Below, piece by piece: positions 26,751 to 35,569 of a stretch of DNA of 64,000 nt. The first letter of the stretch is position 1. Every line of letters starts with the position of its first letter. The DNA is from Mucilaginibacter geliditolerans (lineage in GTDB: Bacteria > Bacteroidota > Bacteroidia > Sphingobacteriales > Sphingobacteriaceae): NCBI RefSeq assembly GCF_014200495.1, contig NZ_JACHBY010000003.1, positions 558,001 through 622,000 of the forward strand. The letters run 5' to 3'. The translations under genes were made by a program, and so were the position numbers. The notes under the pieces were generated by a model that saw only the letters and a program-made list of their open reading frames with translations, did not search any database and had not been told where the DNA came from.

Positions 26751-28106
26751 TTATTTGTTAAGCTTTCCGGTTGATTTTAATAATGAGTAATAAGCCAGTA
26801 CAGCATCTGCTTTAGCAAGCTCCAGGTTTATCTGCGCCTGGAAAAGCAAGGTTTCCGCATCCGCGCGATCTGTTGCTGATGCTGTATTGCTCTTGTATTT
26901 TGATTGCAAAATGTTGTTGTTTTCGCCTGCCTGTGCAATTGATGTTTGTAGTAACTTAATCTTATCAAGCGCGGTTAAATAGTTCTGATAGTTTTGGTTA
27001 ACCTCGTCTTTTACATTATCAGTGGTAATACCTTTGTTTATATCAACTTCGGTAAGCTGTATTTTTGCCTGGGCAACTTTGTTTTTGTTAAGCCATAAAG
27101 CATCAAAGTTCCATCCTACGGTTAAACCTATTGTTATAGGTGTTATGTAATTACCATGTGTTGGGAACGGGTTTGCGGCCGCATCAACATAATAACCCGA
27201 AGCTGCTGCGGATAATGTTGGCAACTGGTTAGCTTGTATGCTTTTAACATTGGTTTGCGCTACACGGTTATTAAGGTCAAGTGCTTTTAGCTCCTGGCGA
27301 TTTTGTATTGCAGTGTCTAAATAGTTTGCCAATGGGCCTACTGTTCTCGCGCTGTCTGTAAGCGTATCAATACGTATTGTTGTAGTTTCAGGCAAGCCTA
27401 GTAAAACATTCAGGTTATAATTGATCACTTTCCTGTTGTTTTCAAGATCGATACCGTTTAACTGGATATTTGCCTTTTGCAGTTCAAAACGCAAAACATC
27501 ATTTTTAGTTACCAAACCCTGATCAAAAAAGCGCTGCGACTGGTGGATCTGCTGATCTTCAGTAGCAATATTCTGGTTCACCACCTTTATGCTTTGCAGC
27601 ACTTTGTAAAGGCCGTAGTAAGAGTTAATGATATCAAAAGTAATCTGATCTTTATCCTTATCAGCATCCAAACGCGATACCTGTGTTAAAAGATCGGTGC
27701 TTTGGCGGGCATATTTTAATTTGTTACCGCCGAAGATCACCTCATTAACCGATGCTGTACCTAAATAAGCATTTGCGCTTGTTGGCAGGTTAATTACCTC
27801 TGATCCAAAATCCAGCGTATTCGCAGGTATTTGCGCACGGTAATAAGTTAAACCTACTGAGCCTGTAGGCAACGATTTGTCTTTTGCCTGGTTGTACTGT
27901 GAAACTGCCTCATCAATTTTAGCTTGTGAGTATTTCAATGTCTTACTGTTTTGGAGGCCCAGTTCTATGGCTTCCTTTAACGTAAGTGTTTTGTCCTGTG
28001 CTGATGCCTTGTTGCCAGTAAATGCTATTAATAGCAAAGCCGCAAGCAAGCCAAGCAACGACATTTTAAACAATTGTTTGTGGGATATATTAATTTGTGT
28101 GTTCAT
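26751..28106 (-). CDS. TolC-family outer-membrane efflux protein
   Basis: 451 residues from the second ATG (28104-28106); the first ATG at 28112 is also possible. Signal peptide ends near GNKASAQ. Two internally related halves with long helices (LTLKEAIELGLQNSKTLKYS near the start; ADAETLLFQAQINLELAKAD near the end) are the OEP fold. The gene overlaps the 3' end of the TetR gene, so the regulator and pump are translated from one transcript. Confidence 0.92.
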   Translation of the reverse strand: MNTQINISHKQLFKMSLLGLLAALLLIAFTGNKASAQDKTLTLKEAIELGLQNSKTLKYSQAKIDEAVSQYNQAKDKSLPTGSVGLTYYRAQIPANTLDFGSEVINLPTSANAYLGTASVNEVIFGGNKLKYARQSTDLLTQVSRLDADKDKDQITFDIINSYYGLYKVLQSIKVVNQNIATEDQQIHQSQRFFDQGLVTKNDVLRFELQKANIQLNGIDLENNRKVINYNLNVLLGLPETTTIRIDTLTDSARTVGPLANYLDTAIQNRQELKALDLNNRVAQTNVKSIQANQLPTLSAAASGYYVDAAANPFPTHGNYITPITIGLTVGWNFDALWLNKNKVAQAKIQLTEVDINKGITTDNVKDEVNQNYQNYLTALDKIKLLQTSIAQAGENNNILQSKYKSNTASATDRADAETLLFQAQINLELAKADAVLAYYSLLKSTGKLNK

Positions 28107-28737
28107 TGTCATTTAGTAAATAAGATTTTAATAAGGTTTTTAAATATTTTTTTAATCGCGGCTTGAGCTTTTCTTCTATTATTTTTTCATCCAGAATGTC
28201 ATAACCTAACATACTTGATGCTAACAGCGGTGTATTTATCATGAAGTTCTTGGTACCATAAATGGTAGCTACTACCATCTGCAGATCAGAGTCGGCTTTA
28301 AACTCACCATTATCAATCCCTTCCTGCAGCATTTTATAAAGCTCTAATACGCTCGTCATCAACATGGCGTGAATTTTGTCGGAAAGATCTGTTCTTCTGT
28401 TAATACTCATTTCCTGGTACAAAAGTTTCTGGAAACAGTTATTATTAACAACCCGGTTACTATAAATATCAATATAGCTTTCAACTTTCGCCCAGGAGCT
28501 AATGGTATCATCAATACCAAGATTGTGCAGAAGATCCTGAAAAGAGGAGATCTTACGATCAAAAACAGCAAGGAACAAACCTTCTTTTGAACCGAAGTAA
28601 TAGTTTAGCATAGCCATATTTACACCGGCCTCTCCCGAGATCATCCGGGTAGATGCGCCGTCGAAACCCATATCAGAAAATACCCTTTCGGCTACATCCA
28701 GTATATGGTCTTTCTTGTCTATTTTATCTTTGTCCAT
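28090..28737 (-). CDS. TetR/AcrR-family transcriptional regulator
   Basis: 215 residues. N-terminal helix-turn-helix HILDVAERVFSDMGFDGAST followed by MISGEAGVNMAMLNYYFGSK (residues about 11-51) is textbook TetR. The C-terminal ligand domain is divergent. As the first gene of the efflux operon it most likely represses its own transcript; a 26-bp palindrome lies 19-44 bp upstream. Confidence 0.92.
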   Translation of the reverse strand: MDKDKIDKKDHILDVAERVFSDMGFDGASTRMISGEAGVNMAMLNYYFGSKEGLFLAVFDRKISSFQDLLHNLGIDDTISSWAKVESYIDIYSNRVVNNNCFQKLLYQEMSINRRTDLSDKIHAMLMTSVLELYKMLQEGIDNGEFKADSDLQMVVATIYGTKNFMINTPLLASSMLGYDILDEKIIEEKLKPRLKKYLKTLLKSYLLNDNEHTN

Positions 28738-28755
28738 TTTATTTTTAACGGCACA

Positions 28756-28781
28756 AAATTAATCAATCGTTTGATTAATTT
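28756..28781. promoter_or_regulatory. Probable TetR operator palindrome
   Basis: Perfect 11-bp arms (28756-28766, AAATTAATCAA, and 28771-28781) surround TCGT. It sits just upstream of the TetR start, the expected location of an autoregulatory operator. Confidence 0.75.
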
Positions 28782-28835
28782 AAAATAAAATTAGTCATTG
28801 ATTTGTAATTAACTGACTGATGGATTCAAAAATTC

Positions 28836-28848
28836 AATCAGTTGATTA
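28836..28848. promoter_or_regulatory. Second, weaker operator-like site
   Basis: AATCAGTTGATTA (dyad AATCA-GT-TGATT), 55 bp beyond the main palindrome and sharing its TGATTA half-site. Could be an auxiliary TetR site or chance in AT-rich DNA. Confidence 0.35.
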
Positions 28849-29023
28849 ACGGGCAACAGTTTTTGGTAATATTTGTTTTATATAAATGAAAATGAACTGG
28901 TTGACTACGAAAATGAGCTATTTAACAATAATACCGCCAACAAATGTACTCCAAGATTATTGCGCGATTGTTGAGCGATTGTTAAATTCTTGATACGAAA
29001 ACAGTTCGCCATCTATCTTTCAA

Positions 29024-29031
29024 TATATTTG
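29024..29031 (+). promoter_or_regulatory. -7 element immediately before the PIG-L gene
   Basis: TATATTTG, an exact TAnnTTTG match, ends 5 bp before the ATG at 29037. If functional, the mRNA would be nearly leaderless. Confidence 0.45.
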
Positions 29032-29036
29032 TTGCT

Positions 29037-31553
29037 ATGAAGCGTATTAAACTCATTAGTATACTGTTATTATTTTCCAGTTCTGTTTTTGCACAAACCG
29101 CCCCACCTGCCGACATTGCAACCATTGAGCAAGGCCTAAAAAAGCTGAACGTTTTAGGCAGTGTACTATATGTAGCAGCCCACCCCGACGATGAAAATAC
29201 CCGCCTGTTAGCCTACCTGGCACAGGAAAAACACTACCGAACGGGCTACCTGTCATTAACCCGCGGCGATGGCGGCCAAAACCTGATCGGCAATGAGCAG
29301 GGTGAGCTTTTAGGCTTGATACGCACACAGGAATTACTAGCCGCACGCCGTGTGGACGGCGCTGAACAGTTTTTTAGTCGCGCCAATGATTTTGGCTTTA
29401 GCAAGGGCCCCGGCGAGACCTTAAAAATATGGGATAAGGAAAAAGTACTGAGCGATGTGGTTTGGGTGATCCGCAAGTTCAGGCCCGATGTGATTATCTG
29501 CCGTTTCCCAACAACGGGCGAAGGCGGCCACGGTCATCATACCGCATCAGCAATATTGGCGCAGGAAGCATTCACTGCGGCTGCCGATCCAACCCGTTTC
29601 CCCGAGCAATTAAAATATGTAAAGGTATGGCAGGCTAAACGCCTGCTTTGGAATACCTTTAGTTTTGGCAGCATAAATACAACCGCACCTGATCAGTTTA
29701 AAATAAATGTTGGTGTATATAACCCCATATTAGGCAAAGGCTATGGCGAAATGGCTGCCGAAAGCCGTTCAAATCATAAAACACAGGGTTTCGGCTCAGC
29801 CAAACAACGTGGCGATGTTTATGAATATTTTAAAACCATTTTAGGCGATGCGCCTAAGAATGACCTGATGGATGGGGTTAATACTGCCTGGACCAGGGTT
29901 GAGGGTGGCAGCGCAATTGAAGCTGAATTAAACCTTATAGATAAGGATTTTGATGTTAACCATCCTGAAAAATCTGTCACCGGATTGGTGAAGCTGTTGG
30001 ATAAGGTTGAAAAAGTACCTGATGCCTACTGGAAAACGCAAAAGACAAAAGAGCTGGATGAGCTGATTGCCGCCTGCGCGGGCTTATGGTGCGAAGCTTA
30101 CAGTGCCGAACAAACTTATGCCGTTGGCGATCAGATGAACGTTCTTTCGCAGGTAATAAACCGTTATGGCTTAAATATATCCTTAAGCGGACTTACCTTG
30201 TTACAACGCCCTGATAATATAGACAATGATCCGGGCTCTTTTATTGAACCGATAGCAAGCTACAATTTGCCCCTTACAACAAAAGATAAAACGATCCCGG
30301 CAAATGAGCTACAATCATATAACAATGATTGTATTGCAAGTAAGATATCGCAACCTTATTGGCTGGAAGCAGCACATGATGCAGGTACTTATAAGCTTAA
30401 TTACGAAGGCAACGCCGGTAATCCTGAAAACCCCGATGCGCCAACCATACAATTTAATTTTCTGATCGATGGGCACTCCATTGTTTTAGACAGGAAACTG
30501 ATGTATAAATATGTAAATCCCGCCAAAGGGGAAATTTATCAGCCAGTGGAAATTGCCCCGGCGGTAACCGCTAATGTTGCAGGTAAGGATTATATATTCA
30601 GCACAAAGCAAAGCCAAAATATAGAAATAGACTTAAAGAGCTTCACTAAAGCCAATGGCAGCATCAGCATAAAACCTATACCCGGCTGGAACGTGAGCCC
30701 TGATAAAATAGAGTTCACCAATAAAAATAAAGGCGATGAATGGGCGGCAGTGTTTACTGTTACGCCAACAAATAGCACACCTAACACCAGTGTTTTTGAA
30801 ACGATAGTAACGGCCAATGGTAAGTCCTCTTCCCTGGGTATAAAGCGTATCAGTTACGAACACGTGCCGAATATTACCTTATTCCCGCCATCCCAGGCTA
30901 AATTAATATACCTCGACCTGAAAACCGCAGGTAAAAAGATCGGCTATATTGAAGGGGCCGGTGACCTGGTGCCCGAGGCTTTGCGACAGGTAGGTTATGA
31001 TGTGCATATGCTTACCGAAAGCGAGATCATGAACAGCGACCTTTCGGTTTACGATGCCATTATCACCGGTGTACGTGCTTACAACGTGAACAACCGATTG
31101 GCCGTTGAGCAGCCTAAATTGATGGATTACGTAAACAATGGCGGCAATTTGGTAGTACAGTATAATAATAACAACGGCATATTGGTTAACCAGATCGGTC
31201 CATATCCTTTCCGCCCGGTAAACCAACGTGTTACTGATGAAACGGCTACCGTTACGGTGCTTGATGCGCAAAACCCCGTACTAAATTATCCGAACAAGAC
31301 AAACGATGCCGATTTTGACGGCTGGATACAGGAACGCGGACTATACTTTGTAAGCGATATCGACCCTAAATACCAAACCCCACTGCAAATGAACGACCCA
31401 AATGAGCAGCCGAATAAAGGCTCGCTGATCGTAACCAATTATGGCAAAGGGCGGTTTGTGTATACATCGCTGGCTTTCTTCAGAGAATTGCCTGCCGGTG
31501 TGCCTGGAGCATACCGTTTATTTGTTAATTTACTCAGCAATCCAAAAAAATAA
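29037..31553 (+). CDS. Exported PIG-L family deacetylase
   Basis: 838 residues. Signal peptide 1-20 (MKRIKLISILLLFSSSVFAQ). PIG-L/LmbE domain at about 40-260: zinc motif VAAHPDDENTR (His49, Asp51, Asp52), then TGEGGHGHHTAS near 161-172 supplying the third His. The remaining 550 or so residues include beta-sandwich-like segments and a C-terminal region (near 620-830: GAGDLVPEALRQVGYDVHML, GGNLVVQYNN) resembling a glutamine-amidotransferase-like fold. Probably deacetylates an N-acetyl sugar outside the cytoplasm; substrate unknown. Confidence 0.88.
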   Translation: MKRIKLISILLLFSSSVFAQTAPPADIATIEQGLKKLNVLGSVLYVAAHPDDENTRLLAYLAQEKHYRTGYLSLTRGDGGQNLIGNEQGELLGLIRTQELLAARRVDGAEQFFSRANDFGFSKGPGETLKIWDKEKVLSDVVWVIRKFRPDVIICRFPTTGEGGHGHHTASAILAQEAFTAAADPTRFPEQLKYVKVWQAKRLLWNTFSFGSINTTAPDQFKINVGVYNPILGKGYGEMAAESRSNHKTQGFGSAKQRGDVYEYFKTILGDAPKNDLMDGVNTAWTRVEGGSAIEAELNLIDKDFDVNHPEKSVTGLVKLLDKVEKVPDAYWKTQKTKELDELIAACAGLWCEAYSAEQTYAVGDQMNVLSQVINRYGLNISLSGLTLLQRPDNIDNDPGSFIEPIASYNLPLTTKDKTIPANELQSYNNDCIASKISQPYWLEAAHDAGTYKLNYEGNAGNPENPDAPTIQFNFLIDGHSIVLDRKLMYKYVNPAKGEIYQPVEIAPAVTANVAGKDYIFSTKQSQNIEIDLKSFTKANGSISIKPIPGWNVSPDKIEFTNKNKGDEWAAVFTVTPTNSTPNTSVFETIVTANGKSSSLGIKRISYEHVPNITLFPPSQAKLIYLDLKTAGKKIGYIEGAGDLVPEALRQVGYDVHMLTESEIMNSDLSVYDAIITGVRAYNVNNRLAVEQPKLMDYVNNGGNLVVQYNNNNGILVNQIGPYPFRPVNQRVTDETATVTVLDAQNPVLNYPNKTNDADFDGWIQERGLYFVSDIDPKYQTPLQMNDPNEQPNKGSLIVTNYGKGRFVYTSLAFFRELPAGVPGAYRLFVNLLSNPKK

Positions 31554-31585
31554 CATTTGCATTAGGCATCAATGCATTAATAATA

Positions 31586-31593
31586 TAAATTTG
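31586..31593 (+). promoter_or_regulatory. -7 element of the small membrane protein gene
   Basis: TAAATTTG, an exact TAnnTTTG match, 19 bp before the ATG at 31613 and 32 bp after the PIG-L stop. Confidence 0.5.
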
Positions 31594-31612
31594 CAACTTA
31601 TAATTACGCAAT

Positions 31613-31804
31613 ATGGCACATCATCACAAAGAGGAAGAAAAAAGCTACGATTACCTTTACTATGTTTTAGGATTAGTTACCGGTGTATTTACAGGTGCAA
31701 TTTTAGATGTTGGTATGATATGGGCTTTAGTAGGCGGCGTTCTGGGTCTGTTATCAGCAGCCTTCTTTCTTAACGTACTTGTTAAAGGCCGCGAAGACAA
31801 ATAA
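31613..31804 (+). CDS. Small two-helix membrane protein
   Basis: 63 residues. Charged/His-rich N-terminus (MAHHHKEEEKSYDY), then two hydrophobic segments at about 15-34 and 36-56 with glycine-rich packing (LGLVTGVFTGAILDVGMIWA; LVGGVLGLLSAAFFLNVLV), ending KGREDK. Not recognised as a named family; comparable small proteins are common in Sphingobacteriaceae. It has its own -7 element and terminator, which supports it as a real gene. Confidence 0.7.
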   Translation: MAHHHKEEEKSYDYLYYVLGLVTGVFTGAILDVGMIWALVGGVLGLLSAAFFLNVLVKGREDK

Positions 31805-31831
31805 GCAATCTTTTAAAAAATCATTTATAAC

Positions 31832-31879
31832 AAAACCAGTTTTGCAGCAATTATTGTTGTAAACTGGTTTTTTGTTTTT
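31832..31879 (+). terminator. Terminator after small membrane protein gene
   Basis: AAAACCAGTTT (31832-31842) pairs with AAACTGGTTTT (31861-31871); an inner TTGCAGCAA/TTGTTGTAA part extends the stem, and a T-rich run follows to 31879. It touches the 3' end of the convergent PepSY gene. Confidence 0.88.
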
Positions 31880-33041
31880 AGCGGGCTGCCAAATGTTTGT
31901 GCAGTTTACGATGTACAATGATACGCACCTGTTTAGTTTTGGGTTTCTTCCGTTTACCCAGCCATATTATAAAGCCGGTAACAGGTAAACTACCGCATAT
32001 TAGGCTTGCTAAAAAAGCGATGATCTTGCCCGGCAATCCCAATGCCTGCCCAACGTGTATATCATAGTTCAGGTCGTTCAGTTTCATGCCTGTACTCTTT
32101 TTAGTCTCAGGTAAATATTTCAGAAGTTTCCCGGTATACTTATCAAAATAATAATCGTCGGCATTACCATAATGCAGGCTTTTGGCATAAGCGTTTACAC
32201 CAACAGTGCCCGCTGCTGTGGCATCATCATAAATTAAAAACATCTCTGCCTTCGGCGATTTTTGCTCTGCGATTATTAAGGCCCTGTCGATAACCGGCTT
32301 TGTTATGAACATTGCCTTGTTTAATGAATCTGATTTAGGGAGAACCTTTTCAGCGGTATAAGTCTTACCCAAGTTGGCGGTTTTATAAATACCCTCACGA
32401 ACCCAGTCGAAAGTCATTGATAAGCCCGTTAGGGCTAAAATAATGGCGATGCTGGTAGCATAAAAGCCCAGTACATTATGCAGATCATAATTTACCCTGC
32501 GCCAGCGGCCGTTCCATTTAATGCTGAAACTGCGTTTACGGTCTGATTTTCGTTTGGGCCACCATAAAACGATCCCCGTTATCATCAGCACAACAAAAAC
32601 GATGACCGATATACCCACCACCAGCGCACCTGCCTTTGGAGGTAAAAGCAAATACAGGTGAATGTACTCAACTATGGTAAAAAAGTTTTTACTGGCAATT
32701 TCGGTGTGGGTTATTTGAGCGGTATAGGGGTTTAAGTAAACATAGGTAAACTCGTCTTTAGGCCAGGCTACCAGTACAGCGGCAGGGCGGTCCTTGCCAT
32801 AATAATAGATGTAATTTGCGGTAGCGCGCGGAAATTTCTTTAGCGCGATACTTTTTAATAGTGATGGATCGGCATAAGGTCTGTTTTGTACAGTTACCGT
32901 GCGATAAGGGCAAAGCGAATCCTGTATTTCATCCTGAAAACAAAAGATACAGCCGGTTATACTCACTATTAACACCACCAGCCCGGATATAAATCCGAGC
33001 CAGCGATGTATGAAAAGTATTGTTTTTTTGGTTTTAGTCAT
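31878..33041 (-). CDS. PepSY-associated membrane protein (siderophore-iron reductase-like)
   Basis: 387 residues. N-terminal helix ILFIHRWLGFISGLVVLIVS with the conserved His, a periplasmic PepSY stretch, paired helices near 137-158 (GALVVGISVIVFVVLMITGI) followed by NYDLHNVLGFYATSIAIILA, and a C-terminal helix with LNYDIHVGQALGLPGKIIAF. These are PepSY_TM proteins; several reduce ferric siderophores at the inner membrane. It follows the TonB receptor directly (1-bp overlap), which supports iron uptake. Confidence 0.85.
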   Translation of the reverse strand: MTKTKKTILFIHRWLGFISGLVVLIVSITGCIFCFQDEIQDSLCPYRTVTVQNRPYADPSLLKSIALKKFPRATANYIYYYGKDRPAAVLVAWPKDEFTYVYLNPYTAQITHTEIASKNFFTIVEYIHLYLLLPPKAGALVVGISVIVFVVLMITGIVLWWPKRKSDRKRSFSIKWNGRWRRVNYDLHNVLGFYATSIAIILALTGLSMTFDWVREGIYKTANLGKTYTAEKVLPKSDSLNKAMFITKPVIDRALIIAEQKSPKAEMFLIYDDATAAGTVGVNAYAKSLHYGNADDYYFDKYTGKLLKYLPETKKSTGMKLNDLNYDIHVGQALGLPGKIIAFLASLICGSLPVTGFIIWLGKRKKPKTKQVRIIVHRKLHKHLAAR

Positions 33042-35482
33042 TAAAACTTATAAGTAAAGCTACCGATTACCTGCCTCAGCATTTGCGGATCAACTGTGGT
33101 ATAACCTACCCAGTATTCTTTATTGGTCAGGTTATTTACATTTAACCCTATGCGGTATTTTTCTTTATTATAAAAGATGCCTGTATTTAATATGGTGTAT
33201 GATGGCAGGTTAAATGTGCCAATGTATTTTCCATTAACATAACCTTCATTAATAATTTCGTTATTACTTGCATAATTACCGCCAAAACCGATACCCAGGC
33301 CTTTAGCGCTACCGCTTGTTAGAGTATAACTGGCGTAAAAGTTTGCAGAGGTTGGCGGGCCTGCGGTTTCAGGTCTGCGGCCATTGTATTGCGAGTCTGC
33401 TTTAGTCATCAGGCTTTTGTTATAAGAGTAACCTAACGATATGTTAAGTCCGTTAATGGGGTTGGCTGTCACCTCTGCCTCAACGCCCTTACTGTATTGT
33501 GTACCCTGCTGTATAGAGAATTGAGGGTGGGCAGGATCCATCATAACGGTATTGGTTACCTTAATATCGTAGTAACTTACAGTACTGCTCAGCCTGCCGT
33601 TAAATAAGTTAAATTTAACACCGCCTTCAAGCTGATTGGCTTGTTGTGGCTTAAACGCTTTGCCACTAAAGTCCACTCCGGCAACGTTACTAAAACCGTT
33701 CATATAGTTACCAAAAACAGAAATTTTATCTTTCAAAATTTGGTAAACAACTCCAAACTTAGGCGACAGATCTGCCTGGTGCGAACCCGGTGTATTAGTT
33801 CCGCTAACGGCATTATATTGCGATAGCGTAGTAAAATCATCCAATCTTAAGCTGGCCATAACCAACAAATTGTCGGTAATATTCAATACATCAGATGCAT
33901 ATGCGCTGTAAGTGTTATTGGTATACCTACTGTAGGCTGTAGATAATGGTGCATTATTAAACAGCAAATCTACCTTGGCTTTATTAAAGTTGTTGTAGTT
34001 GGCTATAGGCCCCTTGGTATTAACCACATCAAATAAGTCCGAACCATTGTTTGGATCGCTATATTTTAAATTAGATACTTGTTGCAAAAAGTCGATCCCT
34101 GCTATCAAGCGGTTCCTTAATTTGCCAATTTTGAAATCACCGTTAAAATTTTGTTGTATCTGCAGGGTGTTTGCATTTCCGTCAATGGCCCAAACATTAC
34201 GCTGGATAGTGTTAGGGCTTAGCAAATAGAAATAAGGGCCGTAGCCGTTTGAGCTGCTGTTGGTAGTAGCAAAATTTGTTTGCGATGTCCAATTATCTGA
34301 TATTTTGTAATCAACCTGGCCATAAAAGTTAACATTATCAGATGTAGTTGCTAAATCATTAGACTGGTAAGCAAGCTTGTAGTTAAGATTTAACTTATTG
34401 GCATTAGTTGCGCCAAGTACCGAAACCGGTACGCCATATTGAAAATAGAATATGGGTGGAGTAGTTTCTGTTCCGTGGCTTATTTCTGCATCAAATGATA
34501 CTTTAAGCCTGTCATTAACCTGGTAACTGAAGCTCGGATCGAATACAAAGTTTTTATTAAAACCATTGTCCTGAAATGATCCAATACTATTATACGCGGT
34601 ATTAATGCGGAATAAAGCCTTTTTGGCAGAATCAAGCGGTGTATTATAATCCACACTTACACGGTTAAAATTATAGCTGCCGCCAGAATAGCTTATCTCG
34701 CCGGCTGTTTCGTCAAATGGTTTCTTAGTCACCCTGTTTATAAGGCCGCCGAAAGATATTAGGCTGCTGCCGTACAAGGTACCAGAAGGGCCTTTTATTA
34801 CTTCCAGACTTTCAAGGTTAGCCGCATCTGAAGTATTGGTTACTTCTCCGGCTACGCCGTTGCGTAAAGTGGATTGTACCGTAAAACCCCTTAAGCTGAA
34901 ATAGCTGCCACCATCGCCTGCACGACCGGTAGGTGTCCATAATGTGGTAATACCTGGCACATCTTTTATAGCCGCATCGGCTGAAAACAAGCCTTGTTCC
35001 TGTAATAATTCCGCCGGTACAGTACTGTATGATTGTGGGTTTTCCAGATCTTTTAGTGGCATTTTAGCAACATACACACTCTTTTTAGTAGCAAATTTGT
35101 TGGTTTTACCGGCACTTACATTTACTTCCTGCAATGAGTTTGCAGAAATGTTAATGATAATATCAGGAACTACGGTAGTTTGCGATGCCTTAATAGTTAC
35201 CGGAATCAGTTGCGCTTTTGCGCCTACTTGCGTAACTAATAACGTGTAATCACCGGCAGGGGCTTTAATATGGAATTTACCCTCTTCATTGGTTGTAGAA
35301 CCGAAAGTTGTTCCTTTTAACCTGACAGAAGCATTTTCAACAGGTTTGTTATCTTCAGTAAGTACATGGCCTGAAATACTGCCTTTGCCTGCATCATCAT
35401 CGGCGAACAAACGATTGGTACAAAAAACAAGGGCGACAGAAAAGAGTAAAAGGATAATTTTGTGAGGTAACCTGAGATACAT
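33041..35482 (-). CDS. TonB-dependent siderophore receptor
   Basis: 813 residues. Signal peptide to about residue 28, then a carboxypeptidase-regulatory-like domain (GHVLTEDNKPVENASVRLKG near 38-57), the plug (DVPGITTLWTPTGRAGDGGS with YFSLRGFTVQSTLRNG, then LESLEVIKGPSGTLYGSS) and a 22-strand barrel ending LRQVIGSFTYKF. The plug pattern and the PepSY partner favour a ferric siderophore ligand. Two TTTAGA-YTAATTA copies and a -7 element lie upstream. Confidence 0.93.
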   Translation of the reverse strand: MYLRLPHKIILLLFSVALVFCTNRLFADDDAGKGSISGHVLTEDNKPVENASVRLKGTTFGSTTNEEGKFHIKAPAGDYTLLVTQVGAKAQLIPVTIKASQTTVVPDIIINISANSLQEVNVSAGKTNKFATKKSVYVAKMPLKDLENPQSYSTVPAELLQEQGLFSADAAIKDVPGITTLWTPTGRAGDGGSYFSLRGFTVQSTLRNGVAGEVTNTSDAANLESLEVIKGPSGTLYGSSLISFGGLINRVTKKPFDETAGEISYSGGSYNFNRVSVDYNTPLDSAKKALFRINTAYNSIGSFQDNGFNKNFVFDPSFSYQVNDRLKVSFDAEISHGTETTPPIFYFQYGVPVSVLGATNANKLNLNYKLAYQSNDLATTSDNVNFYGQVDYKISDNWTSQTNFATTNSSSNGYGPYFYLLSPNTIQRNVWAIDGNANTLQIQQNFNGDFKIGKLRNRLIAGIDFLQQVSNLKYSDPNNGSDLFDVVNTKGPIANYNNFNKAKVDLLFNNAPLSTAYSRYTNNTYSAYASDVLNITDNLLVMASLRLDDFTTLSQYNAVSGTNTPGSHQADLSPKFGVVYQILKDKISVFGNYMNGFSNVAGVDFSGKAFKPQQANQLEGGVKFNLFNGRLSSTVSYYDIKVTNTVMMDPAHPQFSIQQGTQYSKGVEAEVTANPINGLNISLGYSYNKSLMTKADSQYNGRRPETAGPPTSANFYASYTLTSGSAKGLGIGFGGNYASNNEIINEGYVNGKYIGTFNLPSYTILNTGIFYNKEKYRIGLNVNNLTNKEYWVGYTTVDPQMLRQVIGSFTYKF

Positions 35483-35488
35483 ATCTTA

Positions 35489-35550
35489 TTTAGACTAATT
35501 AAAAACTGCACAAATATAGGTGCCAACACCCAATCTGTTTAGATTAATTA
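35489..35550 (-). promoter_or_regulatory. TonB receptor promoter flanked by TTTAGA-type operator copies
   Basis: TTTAGACTAATTA (35489-35501) and TTTAGATTAATTA (35538-35550) are a 12/13 direct repeat. Outside them ATCTTATTTA (35483-35492) is perfectly inverted at 35551-35560. Between them, on the minus strand, TATATTTG (35511-35518) is an exact -7 element 28 bp before the receptor ATG. The layout suits a metal-responsive repressor such as Fur; the regulator is inferred. Confidence 0.5.
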
Positions 35551-35569
35551 TAAATAAGATGATAATCGG

